From Holothuria scabra (taxonomy: Eukaryota; Echinodermata; Holothuroidea; Aspidochirotida; Holothuriidae): DNA of 64,000 nucleotides. Made by a program: the position numbers and the translations under genes. The notes under the pieces were generated by a model. That model was given only the letters and a program-made list of their open reading frames with translations. It was not told the origin of the DNA and did not search any database. Below, in pieces: positions 13,601 through 23,226 of this stretch (the stretch's first letter is position 1; each line of letters begins with the position of its first letter). The DNA is taken from assembly GCA_037179385.1 (NCBI GenBank), contig CM074187.1, positions 12,773,450 through 12,837,449 of the forward strand, read 5' to 3'.

Positions 13601-16600
13601 AAGCCTGTGGCTTAAATGAAACAATCATTCTTGAGACTATTTTTAAATCTTGTGTAACACAATACCCAAATGGCCGATTATTTTAATAGCTTCAAATCTT
13701 TGCCGAAAAAGACAAGACGCAATATTTAAAGTACGATTTTCATGGAAAATAAAAAAAAGATTTGCGACACATTTGGGTAGAACGTGAAAGAAAGGTTTTC
13801 ATCAAAAATTTGCCCGAAATGGTCAAATATTCGGGCAAAGGTTAAAAAAATGCTGAGACGTTTTCAATTGCCAAATTAATTCAACGGATATACAGGAGGG
13901 TGTTCAGGTGCCCGTAAGTTTGCCATCTATCCTACTCTAGAGCCAAAGACGGGCAATGGTTATGAGGATTGGGAAATTGGTTTTTCCATACTTTAATGAT
14001 ACAGGGTAAGAATAACGTCCGGTAAGTCTGCTTGAAAATTCATTTCAACACAACTTGTAACGTGACAATTCTGTCAATAAGTGTTACTAATAGAAGAAAA
14101 ATGATCTACTTCATTTCATCCAGTGGTAGTGGTACATTTAATATGATTCTTCTGATCAAAATAGCCGCTGCTAAGATCCCCATAGGCCTATTTTTCAAAA
14201 GTAAAATCATATATAGTCGGAAGTTCGGGCACACAATTTTCATTTTATATTGAATTTAGCCAAGAGTCACAATAGAGTAAAATTCATTAGCATATTTTCA
14301 ATTCCGGTTTGTAGTTTCCCCCGAAAATATGCGGGACTATTGCATCGATTGGTAGTGATACATTTTATCTGGAATTTTTCTGATCAAATATGGACTGCTT
14401 AGATCCCTCTATAAGCCTGGAAAATGTCATTTTCAACTGTCTCAGGGGTCCGATTTTTCAAAATTTTCTGTTCGCTTCGCTCCAACCAGTGGTGAACCTC
14501 CGCGCAGATAGTCTTCCAGCAGCATTTTAGTTTCAAGTGAACAGTTTCTTTTGCAAACAGAACCTCGAATTAGCGACTTCTAAAACCCCCTATAAGCAAA
14601 GGAAATGACATTTTTGACTGTCTCAACTGGTCAGATATTTCAAAATTTCCTGCACGCTTCGCCCCAACATATGGTGATGCTCCACTTAAACTGCTTCATA
14701 GCAGAATTTAAGTTTCAAGTGATCATTTTTCACAAAAGGAAACTCAAAATAGTGACTGCTTAGATCCCCATATAAGCCCGGGAAATGCCATTTTCAACTG
14801 TCTGAGGGGTCGGATATTTAAAAATGTTTTGTACGCCAACCAATGGTGGCGCTCAGCTTAGTATATCTGGCTGAATTTTAGTTTGGAACGAACGTACGTT
14901 TATCTGAAATTGAAACTTACAAAAGCGACTTCTTCGATCCCCTTTACAAGTCTGGGAAATGTCATTTTTTACCGTCTGAGAGGTACGAATTTTCAAATTT
15001 TCTGGACGATCCCCGCCAACTAGTGGTGGCGTTCCGCTTTGACTGTCCTACGGGCAGAATTACATTCTTCGGGCAAAAATCTTCTGCCCCAAAACTGAAA
15101 TGCTCCCCAACGCCTCTGGAAATACCTTACTCAGGTGTGCACTGGAACAGCTGCTTGCGACATTCAGCAGGCTTCCGGATTTACGATCCTGGGATACATA
15201 GTCCAGTGGAGTAATGAACTGAGCTAATCAGTATCTCAAAAGGGTTTTTTAATCTTAGAAAAATCACAAATTTTTCTCACCAGGATAAGAGACAAATAAA
15301 CCTGGCAAATGCCGTTTCCAGCAATCTGGGAGGTTTTAAAATCCAAAATTTTCTTTGTAAGCTGCCCCCTGAGACCCCACCAGGGGCCCTTAGGGGACTC
15401 TGGACCCCAGGTCGATGGGGTTTTGTGCTTGGCGCAAAAACGAAAGCCTTACGGCGTCACCATTTTGTCGGCTGCCGAAAACCTGTGCCCCCCAACGAAA
15501 AACATCTTCCGCCGCCTATGACATGCACAGAGAGTTTTCGTATAACACACTTTGAACATTTTGTAACCCCAGAATAATTTTACGAACAATACAATAGGTT
15601 TTACATTTGCTATAGGAAGGCACCAGAGTTTTGGGAGTGCCTGAAAATGTTACTTCGGCAAATCGAAATTAGTTGAGATACAAACCAGGAATTTGCTTTC
15701 ATTTCCTTAACTACGCAAACGTTTTGAAATTTTTTCAACAAAACTGCAAATTTTTCGACTCGCTGTGCGCGTCCAAACTGCTTCGTTTGGTTTGGGGTTG
15801 CTGGATGCCTAACGGGATCGAGCTTGGTCCTCTCGCCAGGTTTACGGTCATGACTCTGCGGTAAGTCTCTCAGCTGGCTTTTTATGGCAAACAATCTTCG
15901 TGCAAAATGTCTGCAGTTCTAACAATCGAATTTTAACGACTTATAGACATTATTAGCAGCGGATATTAATATTTTACGTTTCATATTGAAGCTATGGAAA
16001 GAGTTTCCTAGCATCATCCAGGAGTTCCATGTAGCATCCTCCTAGAGTATTATGCGCACCGTTATCACAGTGCTACTTGCATTTGGAGCTAACTTTAACT
16101 CGTACTCTAACTACAAATTTATTTCAAATTTCATTGGAAAAAAATTGTGTAAATTTTTAAACACTACATTAACCATTTGACTGGAGACTGCCCCTGAAGA
16201 TCATGGTGTGCTCTCGCTGTCATTTAAAGTCCTGCTGGAACTCAATGCAAGTTTTCCATATCTCCAATTTTACGTCTCTAAACTAAACATTACAAGATGG
16301 TGATTTCCGTGCGTTTCCCACCCATATGCACACAATGAACACCGACACCGTTTGACTATTTGTGGCTTGGTATCATTCCCAGTAATTCCAACAAACTGAT
16401 TTTCACATGATGGCATTGTTTTATGGAATGCGTGATGACTGCGTGATGGTGGCCTTATCCCACTCCGAGGTTCCCACCTCTCCTTACCCCCCCCCCCCAC
16501 ATTATCTGAAAATAATCGCCTCCATTGCCAATAGCTAGAGTTCATCTAAGACAGGTGAGTTCTGGAAGTACTAAAGGTACGAAATAGGGTCATAGTCGAA

Positions 16601-19600
16601 ACACACTGGACGTTGGCAAATGGAGAGGCTCTAAAGGATTTGAGAACTCTCCCTCATGATCCTAAAGCGCTTAAATATGGCACGTACTGCCGTCTTCATA
16701 TGCAATGCCGTAGGAGAAAAAGCCAGTGCTTCTCAATTAGAAAAAAAAATGCCACGGCCGCTGGTAGATGACTCCAAGCCAAAAGGGACTGGGGATTTTT
16801 CTGAAAGTTACCAACAAAAAGAGTCTCGATGTCATTGAAACTAGTCGGGTCCCCTTTAACAGTTAACTGTATTGATCGAGCCAATGTTTCCCTCACTTAC
16901 CACAACTATATAAAAGATATAATAACTAAAAAAGGTACTCTTTATCAATGAAAGTACGTGTTTATTCGACGCGATTGATAGTAAACAACGATTTGTTTAA
17001 GTCACGCCCGTCAGAGGCTATAATTGAATAGTTTGGTTTTTAAAAAAAATTTGACAGAAGAGACTGTTTACCAAAGATTTAAGACAGCGAGCGTATGGAT
17101 TCATGACTCATTTCAAAATTCCTTCCAGCATGGCTTCCCTTTTTTCAAAATCAAGCCTGTGTTGCGGATAAGTTTAACGTTTCTGTCCAAACTAATCGAG
17201 AGGACAACTATCTTCATAGTGGCGACATTATCAACATAAAATAAATCGCAAAATGGCTCCAAAATGTTAAAATTTGAGGGGGCAAAGGTTAACGGATAAT
17301 GTTAAGGCCATAATTACCAGGTCAGGTGGTGCCCAGGGGGCCATGCCGGCGCGGCGATGCCTGTGAGGCTTTAGCATATTTCTGGATGAAGAAACGTCTC
17401 TGGACAGTTGGAGAGGTTTATTATTTATTTTTTCGGTTAAATTAAAATAGATAGGAGGTTGCATTATCTGATACTACGCATGCAGTCCCTTGTTTCAAGT
17501 TTTGAATTTTTATGCGTTCAGAACGGATATTCTGTCTTGTAATTAGACAGGTAGCATCTTTTTGCTGTGGGGTTTTTGAAGACCGGAGATACTTTGAAGT
17601 AATGCTCTTTAGGTTTCTTAAAGGCATATTCTCATCATCCCAAACAGTTCCAATTCTCCCAACCTACTTACTTCTAGCCCCTCCCAAATTTATCTAAAAC
17701 TCATCTTTATGCAGACACAATCCTTGTTTATTGCTTCATGGCTTGTCCCAGCGGCCATACAAGTCCATAGTGTGTAATCAAGACACTCTCAGTGCCCATG
17801 CTGTGTAATTTAGCTATGATGCATTGTTTGAATGTGATGCCAATCAAAGAGCTGTACCAATTGAGAGTTTTGATATATGTATACTGAAACTGTAGTTTAG
17901 GGTGACGAATGACTGCCTTTAAACCTTTAACTAGACATGTTTCCGTCCTTGTTTTTTTAGATGTTAAGCTTTACCAGTAGTTGGACGTTTTAGTTTGTCC
18001 TCGTCCTAATTCGATAGAATATTTGCTTTTTTACAGAGCCTCGATGAGAGAATCGAGATAGTAATCTTCACTCTTCTCGTGATTTTTTCCAGGTCACAGT
18101 CATTTTAATCTAAGCCTTGAATTAACTAGATATTATTTGGTTTGGGTGCCTTCTCAATAGCTATGACCGGTGGTGTCGGAAAATTTGACACAGATTTGGA
18201 GTTTTACGAAATTAAGTGGCAGTGTCTTAGCAAGGCAGGTTTTTATACAGAATATATCGTATCCACATTGTTTTACTTGAAATGATCCATTAAGGACTAT
18301 GAGGATTGATGATATGATTGAAGGACGGGGTATAGCTAAAAGCTGTCACCCCTTCCTAGAGCTATTTTATATTATATAGTTATCCAATAGGGATCTATCG
18401 GGGAGGTTATTGATGAAGTGCCTGGTTTGTTCCGCCTTCAGACAATATTGGGCAGTTGTAACTTCGCCTTTGAAGACTTTAAACTTGATTCGACACTTTT
18501 GAGACTTTGCACGAAGTTTCTCCCCTTTTGAGGGCTTGGGAAGTCCTCCTACTTTTTGTGGAAGGAATACTTGATTCAGTATCCTGTTTCTCGAATTTTT
18601 TTTAGGACAGATAGTGCTTTTAGCAAAATGAGCAGAATTGCCGAAGAAACTTGTACACAAGTTATGTGCTGACAAATTTTATCTCTTTTTTAGAGTGCTG
18701 TGAGTTTACCCCTTTGAGAATTCTTGAGAGACCTATTTGTAAGGCTACCTCAAAACTGAGGGCAGACAGCATGGCTACAGACTTACATTAGGCCTTTGCG
18801 GCCAAAAGAAAAACAACATCACGTGCCAATCACAGAAGGGCAGCGTGTGCATCCTGTTTGTGTTTTGCTCTGATTTTGAATTTCCAAGGTTGCAAGAAGG
18901 GGACCAGTCAGGAAGGAGCAGGGTTAGACAGGACGGAAGTTATGTTCTAAAACCTGGGCGGAAATTAGTGCACAAGAGATTCCAAAGACGGGTTAGCAGA
19001 CCTATCATACACTTTTAGTGTAGCCAATGAACATTATTAGCGGGGAGGCACCAGGGAGCTGCCATTGACCCTGGAGGCACTAAGACTTTTCGAGGTACAC
19101 TGTAATACACGTTTGCAGAATTACAGAGACAAAAGAAAAAAGAAAACCATAAGAGAAAATTTTTATACAATAAACTAGAAAATAAAGTAAACATAGCAAA
19201 CTTAAATAAAGGAAAAACGGTGATAAAAAACCTACAGAAAATATATATATAAACATAGGCCTAAGTGAAAACAAAACAGCAAGAAAAGAAAAACAAAACA
19301 AAAAACAAAACAAAAAAACAAAACAAAAAACAAAAACTAAACATTATGAAAAACCCCAATCTGCAAATAGCTGAAACCTACTCTTGCCTTTGCAGCGTGA
19401 AAAACATACCGCTGGTTTTCAAAATAATCTATACATTCCACATAAAAACCAAAGGGCTAGCGTCTTAAGACACTGGCACCTAATATCGTAAGATCTGAAT
19501 TTGTGTCAAATCTTTCCAGCACCTCCGTGCCTAGCCTATAAGAGGGCCCCCAATCTAAAAAATTACTTGGTTAATTCTAGGCTAAAAAGCGACGGTGAAT

Positions 19601-22600
19601 TGGAAGCAACTCACGAGGATAATGAAGATTGCTACCTTGATGCACTCATCGAGGCGCTCTAAAAAGAGCATTTTTTGAATTAAGACCAGGACAAACTAAA
19701 AGGACCGACTACTGATGAAGCTGAACATTAGAACTAAGCCGCATATGGAAATGTTCAGTGCATATTTGTTCAATGTACAAACAATGTACAAACTGAGCCC
19801 TTCCTGCCCAAACACATAATAAAATAACACATTTCACTCACTTTTGATTTCCTTTACCAGTTCCCTTCAAACTGTTTTAAGTCTTATTTCCATGTCTTGA
19901 GAAAAAGGCCCGTCAATTTCCAGTTAGAAAGGAAGTGGTTTTATGATTTTCCTATTGGTAACACATATTGAAGGGCATTTCGGTCCATAGTAGCAAAGAA
20001 AACTTGCCATAATTCTTGCCTAGTGTCTTTGGTCAAATAATTTCAAGTGATATAACAAATCACATATCTTTCCGTTTGATTGACCAGAGAAAATCCTCGT
20101 CATTTGGACATCAAATTGGAAGAAGCTTAAATATGTTTCAATTGGATTATGTAATACCGTTTTCGCGTGCGATCCCACAAACCGATATCGCGAAAAATCC
20201 TGCTGTGCGCGATTTAGAGGTAAATATTCCCATATGAGCAGAAACATGTCTAGTTGAAGGTTATAGAAATTTTACAGAGCAGTGCTTCAAAGTTTCTGCG
20301 GTCTTTAATCCCACCCCACAGCACAAAGATGCTACCTGTCTTACTTCAAGACAAATTATCAGTTAAGAACGCTTTTAAAATTTTAAAGCTTCTGAAACAA
20401 GGGAGCACATAGGTACTATCAGATAATGCTATCGCCTACCTATTTTAATTAATTAACTCCTAAAAATGCCCCTCTTGCGCCACTCTAGCGCCGCCTCTGG
20501 AGATGCTTAAATGTCTAGAGAATAAGAAGATAAAAAGACATTTCTTGGTTGTTTTGATAAAATAAGTTTGCCTTTAGAGAACGATGGGAAAGAAAAAATA
20601 GCAAACGAACAATATGCATACGTTTCCATATTCTCTGACCACGTATTTGCAATCAAAAGTTGTTACTGATGCAATTAGCTAAAAGGGTTAAGTTTTCTGA
20701 CGACGCCGCAAATACTATGCACTACAATTTTAGTTGCATTGCTTTAAAAGTGATCTAATCAATTGATTTCATTACATTATTTCGTGTCCTGTTTCAGGTA
20801 TACCTGCGGTTATTGTGCTAATTAGCGTTGTATTATCCCATGAATCATATTTCAACTGTGAATAGTAAGTACCAGAACTACTTTAAAGGCCCAATTCTCT
20901 CACCACAAACAGTACCCATTCTCCTAACCTTCTTAATTAAGCCCCTTCCCACAATTGTCTGAAATCATCCTCATCGAGACACAATCTCAGCTTATTGCTT
21001 CTGGGTGAGTATAAATATTTCAATGTGTATAACCATAACACTGTCAGTACACTTCATGCTGTGTGAAATAAGCTTTGGTATTTTGCATTGTTTGAATTAG
21101 CTTTTAATCAAAGAGCTGAGCCAATTGAGAATTTCGGTTGACCGTCAGCAGAATCTGTTGTTTGGGGTGAGAGGATTAGCCCTTCAAATGATTGATAATG
21201 CGACATTTAAGTATTACTGTGAGTACTAATTACAGTTGTACATTTCTGCATTCTAATAACGTTCAAATGACTATGTCATTGTTTTGCATGGAATATGGCA
21301 ACCTTCCAAAATCTTGCAAGTGGTTAGAGGATCAGTCGGAGGGTCGGGGTAAACTGGGGTAAACTGAACCTACTGCCATTGTGCTTGGTGTTCAGCAGAA
21401 GAAATGGAGTGGGGAAAACAAGCCAGTGAGCAAAACCGGAAAAAAGGCTGTGACCAATTGGTTGGAAACTTAGCCGTAAAACTCCATCTAACCTATCCAT
21501 CCATAGTTAAGCGAAACATAGCCCATACTTTGTGAATTTCTGCATGGGAACGTCTAAAATAACCTTCAAATGATTTGGGAAAGGAATTTCGACAAGTGCT
21601 ATTGAGGGAACCTAACATGTATCCCTACAAAAATCCAATCTCTGTCTCGCAGTACTCTTTGAACCCTGCAACTCCTGCAGCATTGGGAGCCCTAACCCTG
21701 ATTTATTTTTCCTTTATTCCTCACGACCACCAACTTTCCTGTCTCTTAAACCCCCTCTTACGTCTAATATATACTAGGTTGTGTAAGTATGCGTTCATAA
21801 GAAAAGTGTTTTTTAATTACAGCAGAAAGCTGCAACAGATCTGTCCGGGTATTGAAAGAGCGAAGACTGAAAAAATCATGACAGAACACCCTGATTCTTG
21901 AAGCGAAATCAAAGAGTAATTAATCAAACTTTAACGAGCTTCTCCAACCCCATCCCCTCAAAACAACCATGCGTCACGTCAAACTCTATCTACGGGTTGG
22001 ATGAAACGTTAATCTTTCTTTTGTAGTTTTACTGCTTCGCTGTACAGGAACACCAACACTCGTACTTGATATATTTCTCTTTTCAGCTGTTTTCCAAATT
22101 CGTCATCGACGGTTTTTTACGTCGGAGTACTGAGTGTTGTCTCCCTCCTCCTTACATTCAACTTAGTGATCTTTGTTCTCGTTACGCGCAAGTTGACCTG
22201 TGCCCGTGCCAAAATGACCAATCGCAGCGTATCAAGGCAGGAAACCTTCCGTCGTTTACAAAACGCTGTGGCGATTTCAGTCCTTCTTGGTGTCACCTGG
22301 ATAACTGGTTTTTTCTCTATCGGTCCTGTTAGGTTCATTTTTAATTTCCTTTTTTGTCTTGCAAACTCGTTCCAAGGCTGTTGCATATTTCTCTTTTTCT
22401 GTGTTCGTCAACAAGAGGTTCGTAGTGCGTGGATGACCTGGTTACGTCTGTCAGTTAGCAGGGTAGGTCCCACCACTGCATCGGTCACGACGGGAACAGA
22501 TGGGGTTACCAAAAGTAAAGGAAAATCTGGAGGGAAAGTAACCTCTGCAGTAAGTTGTGAAGACAAAATGAAACTCTCTGATATGAAAAGTGTGAGTGAA

Positions 22601-23050
22601 GTCTCAGTTGCGAAAGATCCGGTGAACGAATATGCAGAAATTGGTGAGTCGAGTTATGACGAAGTTAAGGCTAATCCTGTACGTAGTCCTGGTCCTAACA
22701 CGTATCAAGGCTACACCGAATTAGATAAGAGACACAGAGTTCTACCCCCACTTCCGGAAGAGGATCAGTATACAAAGCGAATCAATTCCGCTGGAAATCC
22801 TCAAGCGTATATGGAAATTACAGAGACACCTGTGCAAGGGAGCATGCAAGGTAGCATCCAGCCGATTGCTGGAAGGGACAGTACCTCCTTTCAAAGTATT
22901 TCAAGTGAACAGAGAGCCTATGGATTTGTTGATTTCACAACCTCCACATTGCTTAAAGAAGCAAACGTCCGATCATCCATAATGAAAGACTCTAAACGGA
23001 AATCTAAAAGCAGCACCCGCAAGGATTTGTCCCATAAGAATTCAAAGTAA
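1427..23050 (+). CDS. Adhesion G-protein-coupled receptor, 3' eight exons (partial at 5' end)
   Basis: Spliced model: 1427-1643, 4100-4601, 6201-6382, 9882-10043, 10507-10616, 11251-11513, 20798-20864, 22087-23050. All introns are GT..AG and all phases match, giving about 821 residues. Domains in order: GAIN subdomains A and B (about 1-300), GPS motif (304-348) with four cysteines, two tryptophans and the cleavage triplet HLT, tethered agonist TNFAVLL, seven membrane helices (about 367-605), and a 214-residue cytoplasmic tail. In this family the GAIN domain cuts itself between L and T during maturation, and the exposed agonist activates the helices at the plasma membrane. The conserved cysteine pair of extracellular loops 1 and 2 is present (IPCVIF; FNCEYC), as are WMSVEA in TM3 and GVTWITGF in TM6. 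The adhesive N-terminal domains and the start codon lie upstream of the window, so the subfamily cannot be assigned. No frame breaks were seen; it looks functional. Confidence 0.93.
1644..4099 (+). other. Intron 1 of aGPCR
   Basis: gtaagc donor and tgtag acceptor, phase 0. Most of it (about 2372-3808) is the older copy of a TATCTGG/CCAGATA-rich inverted-repeat element. The remaining AT-rich flanks show nothing recognisable. Confidence 0.75.
2372..3808. mobile_element. TATCTGG-rich inverted-repeat element, diverged copy
   Basis: The right end reads ATCTGG..GTGGAGTAAGGG (to 3808) and the left end CTCTTACACCAAAACTAGATATG is a decayed inverted copy. Many short palindromic words occur inside (GGCCATATCAAG, CCAGATATAAC, CATATCTGGCCC). 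The same organisation and termini recur at 35249-36437, where the inverted ends are perfect, so this is a dispersed non-autonomous family. No coding potential was seen. Target duplication not resolved. Confidence 0.65.
4100..4601 (+). CDS. aGPCR exon B: GAIN domain with an Asn/Glu-rich insert
   Basis: Starts phase 0 with [20 protein letters not shown], a classic GAIN-A helix, and ends phase 1 at the gtcagt donor (4602). The last residues, [18 protein letters not shown], lead directly into the [16 protein letters not shown] strand of the next exon, which supports this donor. Between them (about 4386-4540) lies a hydrophilic low-complexity run rich in N, E, G and K that is not usual in GAIN cores. 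A stronger-looking donor, ccg|gtaagg at 4506, is also phase 1 and could give a form lacking 32 residues. Confidence 0.85.
4602..6200 (+). other. Intron 2 of aGPCR
   Basis: Phase 1 intron from gtcagt to a pyrimidine-rich ttacag acceptor. It contains the 246-bp hairpin element at 5403-5648. The rest shows no gene. Confidence 0.8.
5403..5648. mobile_element. Foldback (hairpin) element with CCCAGCCAACA ends
   Basis: Two arms of about 113 bases are inverted copies with only about two or three mismatches, separated by a loop of under 20 bases near 5517-5534. Termini are CCCAGCCAACAT and ATGTTGGCTGGG, with AA next to each end. The arms are full of CCCAGCTGGG sub-palindromes. Almost no divergence between arms suggests recent insertion or gene conversion. 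The terminal sequence resembles that of the 8.9-kb element at 53573-62481. Confidence 0.85.
6201..6382 (+). CDS. aGPCR exon C: GAIN subdomain B strands
   Basis: Starts with the last two bases of a codon and ends phase 0 before gtttga. [30 protein letters not shown] and [10 protein letters not shown] match the beta-strand pattern of GAIN subdomain B just upstream of the GPS (compare the family pattern of a 'fv.y.n..lf' strand, then 'visasv', then 'itl.f.h'). Confidence 0.88.
6630..6735 (-). repeat. SINE-like fragment (3' body)
   Basis: On the minus strand it reads GCCAGTGAGCC, then CCAATTGGTTGGAAACTGAG and CCGTAAAAC. This is the body shared with copies at 21315, 31855, 34880, 39870, 48320 and 51660. 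Confidence 0.6.
7039..8306 (+). mobile_element. Non-autonomous hAT element with perfect 8-bp target duplication
   Basis: Ends are CAGTGGCGTCACCAG and, inverted, TTGGGGACGCCACTG. Identical octamers CTGGCAAT flank it at 7031-7038 and 8307-8314, the hallmark of hAT insertion. The interior holds three tandem units of about 250 bases (landmark gtcg.tattta at 7253, 7500 and 7751), each with a 'ggggtccagggg' and 'gggcgaagcccccgg' motif. No transposase frame was seen, so it is a MITE-like derivative. A related copy lies inverted at 40798-42106. Confidence 0.92.
8315..9881. other. Intronic AT-rich sequence, only a poly-A tract
   Basis: No exon, repeat family or RNA gene recognised apart from A24 at 9143-9166. 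The minus-strand frame at 8568-8921 has no family features and lies wholly inside the intron. Confidence 0.6.
9143..9166. repeat. Poly-A tract
   Basis: About 23-24 consecutive A residues. It may be the tail of an old retroposed sequence, but no body could be identified next to it. Confidence 0.8.
9882..10043 (+). CDS. aGPCR exon D: GPS autoproteolysis motif
   Basis: Phase 0 at both ends. It encodes the whole [29 protein letters not shown] and [13 protein letters not shown]. All four canonical cysteines and both tryptophans are kept, and cleavage is expected between L and T of HLT. The residues after the cut, TNFAVLL, form the tethered agonist. The acceptor after tctag (9881) is chosen because it alone matches the upstream phase. 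Confidence 0.95.
10320..10424. repeat. Degenerate (ACTG)n tetranucleotide repeat
   Basis: About 26 imperfect units of ACTG/TGAC with interruptions, in intron 4 of the receptor. Confidence 0.85.
10507..10616 (+). CDS. aGPCR exon E: post-GPS linker and TM1
   Basis: Starts phase 0 after gtaaag with [14 protein letters not shown], continuing the agonist region, then [17 protein letters not shown] as the first membrane helix. Ends phase 2 before gtaagt. Confidence 0.92.
11251..11513 (+). CDS. aGPCR exon F: TM2, TM3 and start of TM4
   Basis: Begins with G completing a lysine codon. Encodes a basic first intracellular loop [12 protein letters not shown]2 ([19 protein letters not shown]), the conserved extracellular cysteine in [10 protein letters not shown]3 with [14 protein letters not shown] and the beginning of TM4. 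Ends phase 1 before gtaaga. The WMxxEAxxMY-like pattern is diagnostic of the family. Confidence 0.95.
12880..15520. mobile_element. 2.6-kb inverted-terminal element, CATAGGCGGCGGAAG ends
   Basis: The left end CATAGGCGGCGGAAGCGG is inverted at the right end as CTTCCGCCGCCTATG. Both ends are followed outside by ACATG (12875-12879 and 15521-15525), a probable 5-bp target duplication. The interior has at least five diverged tandem units of about 175-190 bases, each with 'agatcccc.ataagcc.gggaaatg.cattttcaactgtct' (near 14171, 14400, 14583, 14764 and 14937). No transposase frame was seen. Superfamily not assigned. Confidence 0.82.
14165..15010. repeat. Tandem units of about 180 bp inside the CATAGGCGG element
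   Basis: Landmarks 'ccctataagc', 'atgtcattttcaactgtctcag' and 'cttcgc.ccaac.a.tggtg' recur about every 175-190 bases, diverged from unit to unit. Confidence 0.7.
15526..17617. other. Intronic sequence without recognisable features
   Basis: Only short chance frames; a C10 tract near 16490. No splice-consistent exon, transposon end or RNA gene could be supported. Confidence 0.55.
17622..17918. mobile_element. TTAA-flanked MITE, copy 1 (AGGCA ends)
   Basis: TTAA at 17618-17621 and 17919-17922 bracket a 297-bp element with inverted ends AGGCATATTCTCATCATCCC and AGTCATTCGTCACCCTAAAC. It is about 300 bp and aligns along its length with 20887-21183. TTAA duplications fit the piggyBac or Kolobok superfamilies. 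Non-coding. Confidence 0.78.
17923..20797. other. Intronic sequence, mostly featureless
   Basis: Contains only the A-rich simple repeat at 19265-19341. No exon or mobile-element end could be supported. Confidence 0.5.
19265..19341. repeat. A-rich (AAAAC)n simple repeat
   Basis: Irregular AAAAC/AAAACA units over about 75 bases. Confidence 0.85.
20798..20864 (+). CDS. aGPCR exon G: TM4 and second extracellular loop (67-bp microexon)
   Basis: After gtttcag, the exon completes a glycine codon and encodes [21 protein letters not shown], then the first two bases of a tyrosine codon before gtaagt. It supplies the second half of TM4 and the loop cysteine that pairs with TM3. The phases 1 and 2 on its sides match both neighbours, so it is not optional for the frame. 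Confidence 0.9.
20887..21183. mobile_element. TTAA-flanked MITE, copy 2
   Basis: TTAA at 20883-20886 and a mutated TCAA at 21184-21187. Ends AGGCCCAATTCTCTCACC and GGGTGAGAGGATTAGCC mirror each other. Aligned with copy 1 it shares 'tcctaacct', 'gacacaatc', 'gcttattgcttc' and 'tcaaagagctga.ccaattgaga'. Confidence 0.75.
21315..21510 (+). repeat. tRNA-derived SINE-like repeat, most complete copy
   Basis: The head has an A-box-like AGTGGTTAGAGGATCAGTCG and a degenerate B-box region GGAGGGTCGGGGTAAACTG. The body reads CTGCCATTGTGCTTGGTG, AAGCCAGTGAGC, CAATTGGTTGGAAACTTAG, CCGTAAAACTCCATCTAACC. Head and body recur on the minus strand at 34880-35060. It lies in intron 7. Calling it a SINE is inferred from the polymerase III-like head and the dispersed copies. 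Confidence 0.7.
22087..23050 (+). CDS. aGPCR terminal exon: TM5-TM7 and cytoplasmic tail
   Basis: After tttcag the exon completes a tyrosine codon and reads [14 protein letters not shown] (loop 2 and TM5), then TM6 with [16 protein letters not shown] and TM7 with [18 protein letters not shown], then a 214-residue tail to a TAA at 23048-23050. The tail carries YAEI (codon at 22631), YDEV (22655), YTEL (22712), YMEI (22808) and YGFV (22919), a class I SH3-type RVLPPLP (about 22736-22756), and a very basic C-terminus. These could be kinase and SH2/SH3 docking sites; that function is inference. Confidence 0.95.
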
Positions 23051-23220
23051 GAAAGAAATTCAGTTTGCAACGAAGAAGGGAGGGGAACTTACGTGGCAAC
23101 CTTGCATATTAAGAGATAAACGGTGATAAAACACAGGTAAATCGAGCTAATTAGTATTTTCTTCTGGTCTTGTTGGACCGTGGACGCCACTCTATGATTG
23201 CTTTGATTGTATACATACAT

Positions 23221-23226
23221 AATAAA
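23221..23226 (+). terminator. Candidate polyadenylation signal of gene 1
   Basis: AATAAA 170 bases after the aGPCR stop codon. Nearest canonical signal downstream; another AATAAA-like site follows near 23555. Confidence 0.5.

Larger units (their letters stand above)
11514..20797 (+). other. Intron 6 of aGPCR (9.3 kb)
   Basis: Largest intron of the gene, phase 1. It contains the CATAGGCGG-ended element (12880-15520), a TTAA-MITE (17622-17918) and an A-rich repeat (19265-19341). Between 11514 and 12879, 15526 and 17617, and 17923 and 20797 I see no exon or other named repeat. Confidence 0.8.
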
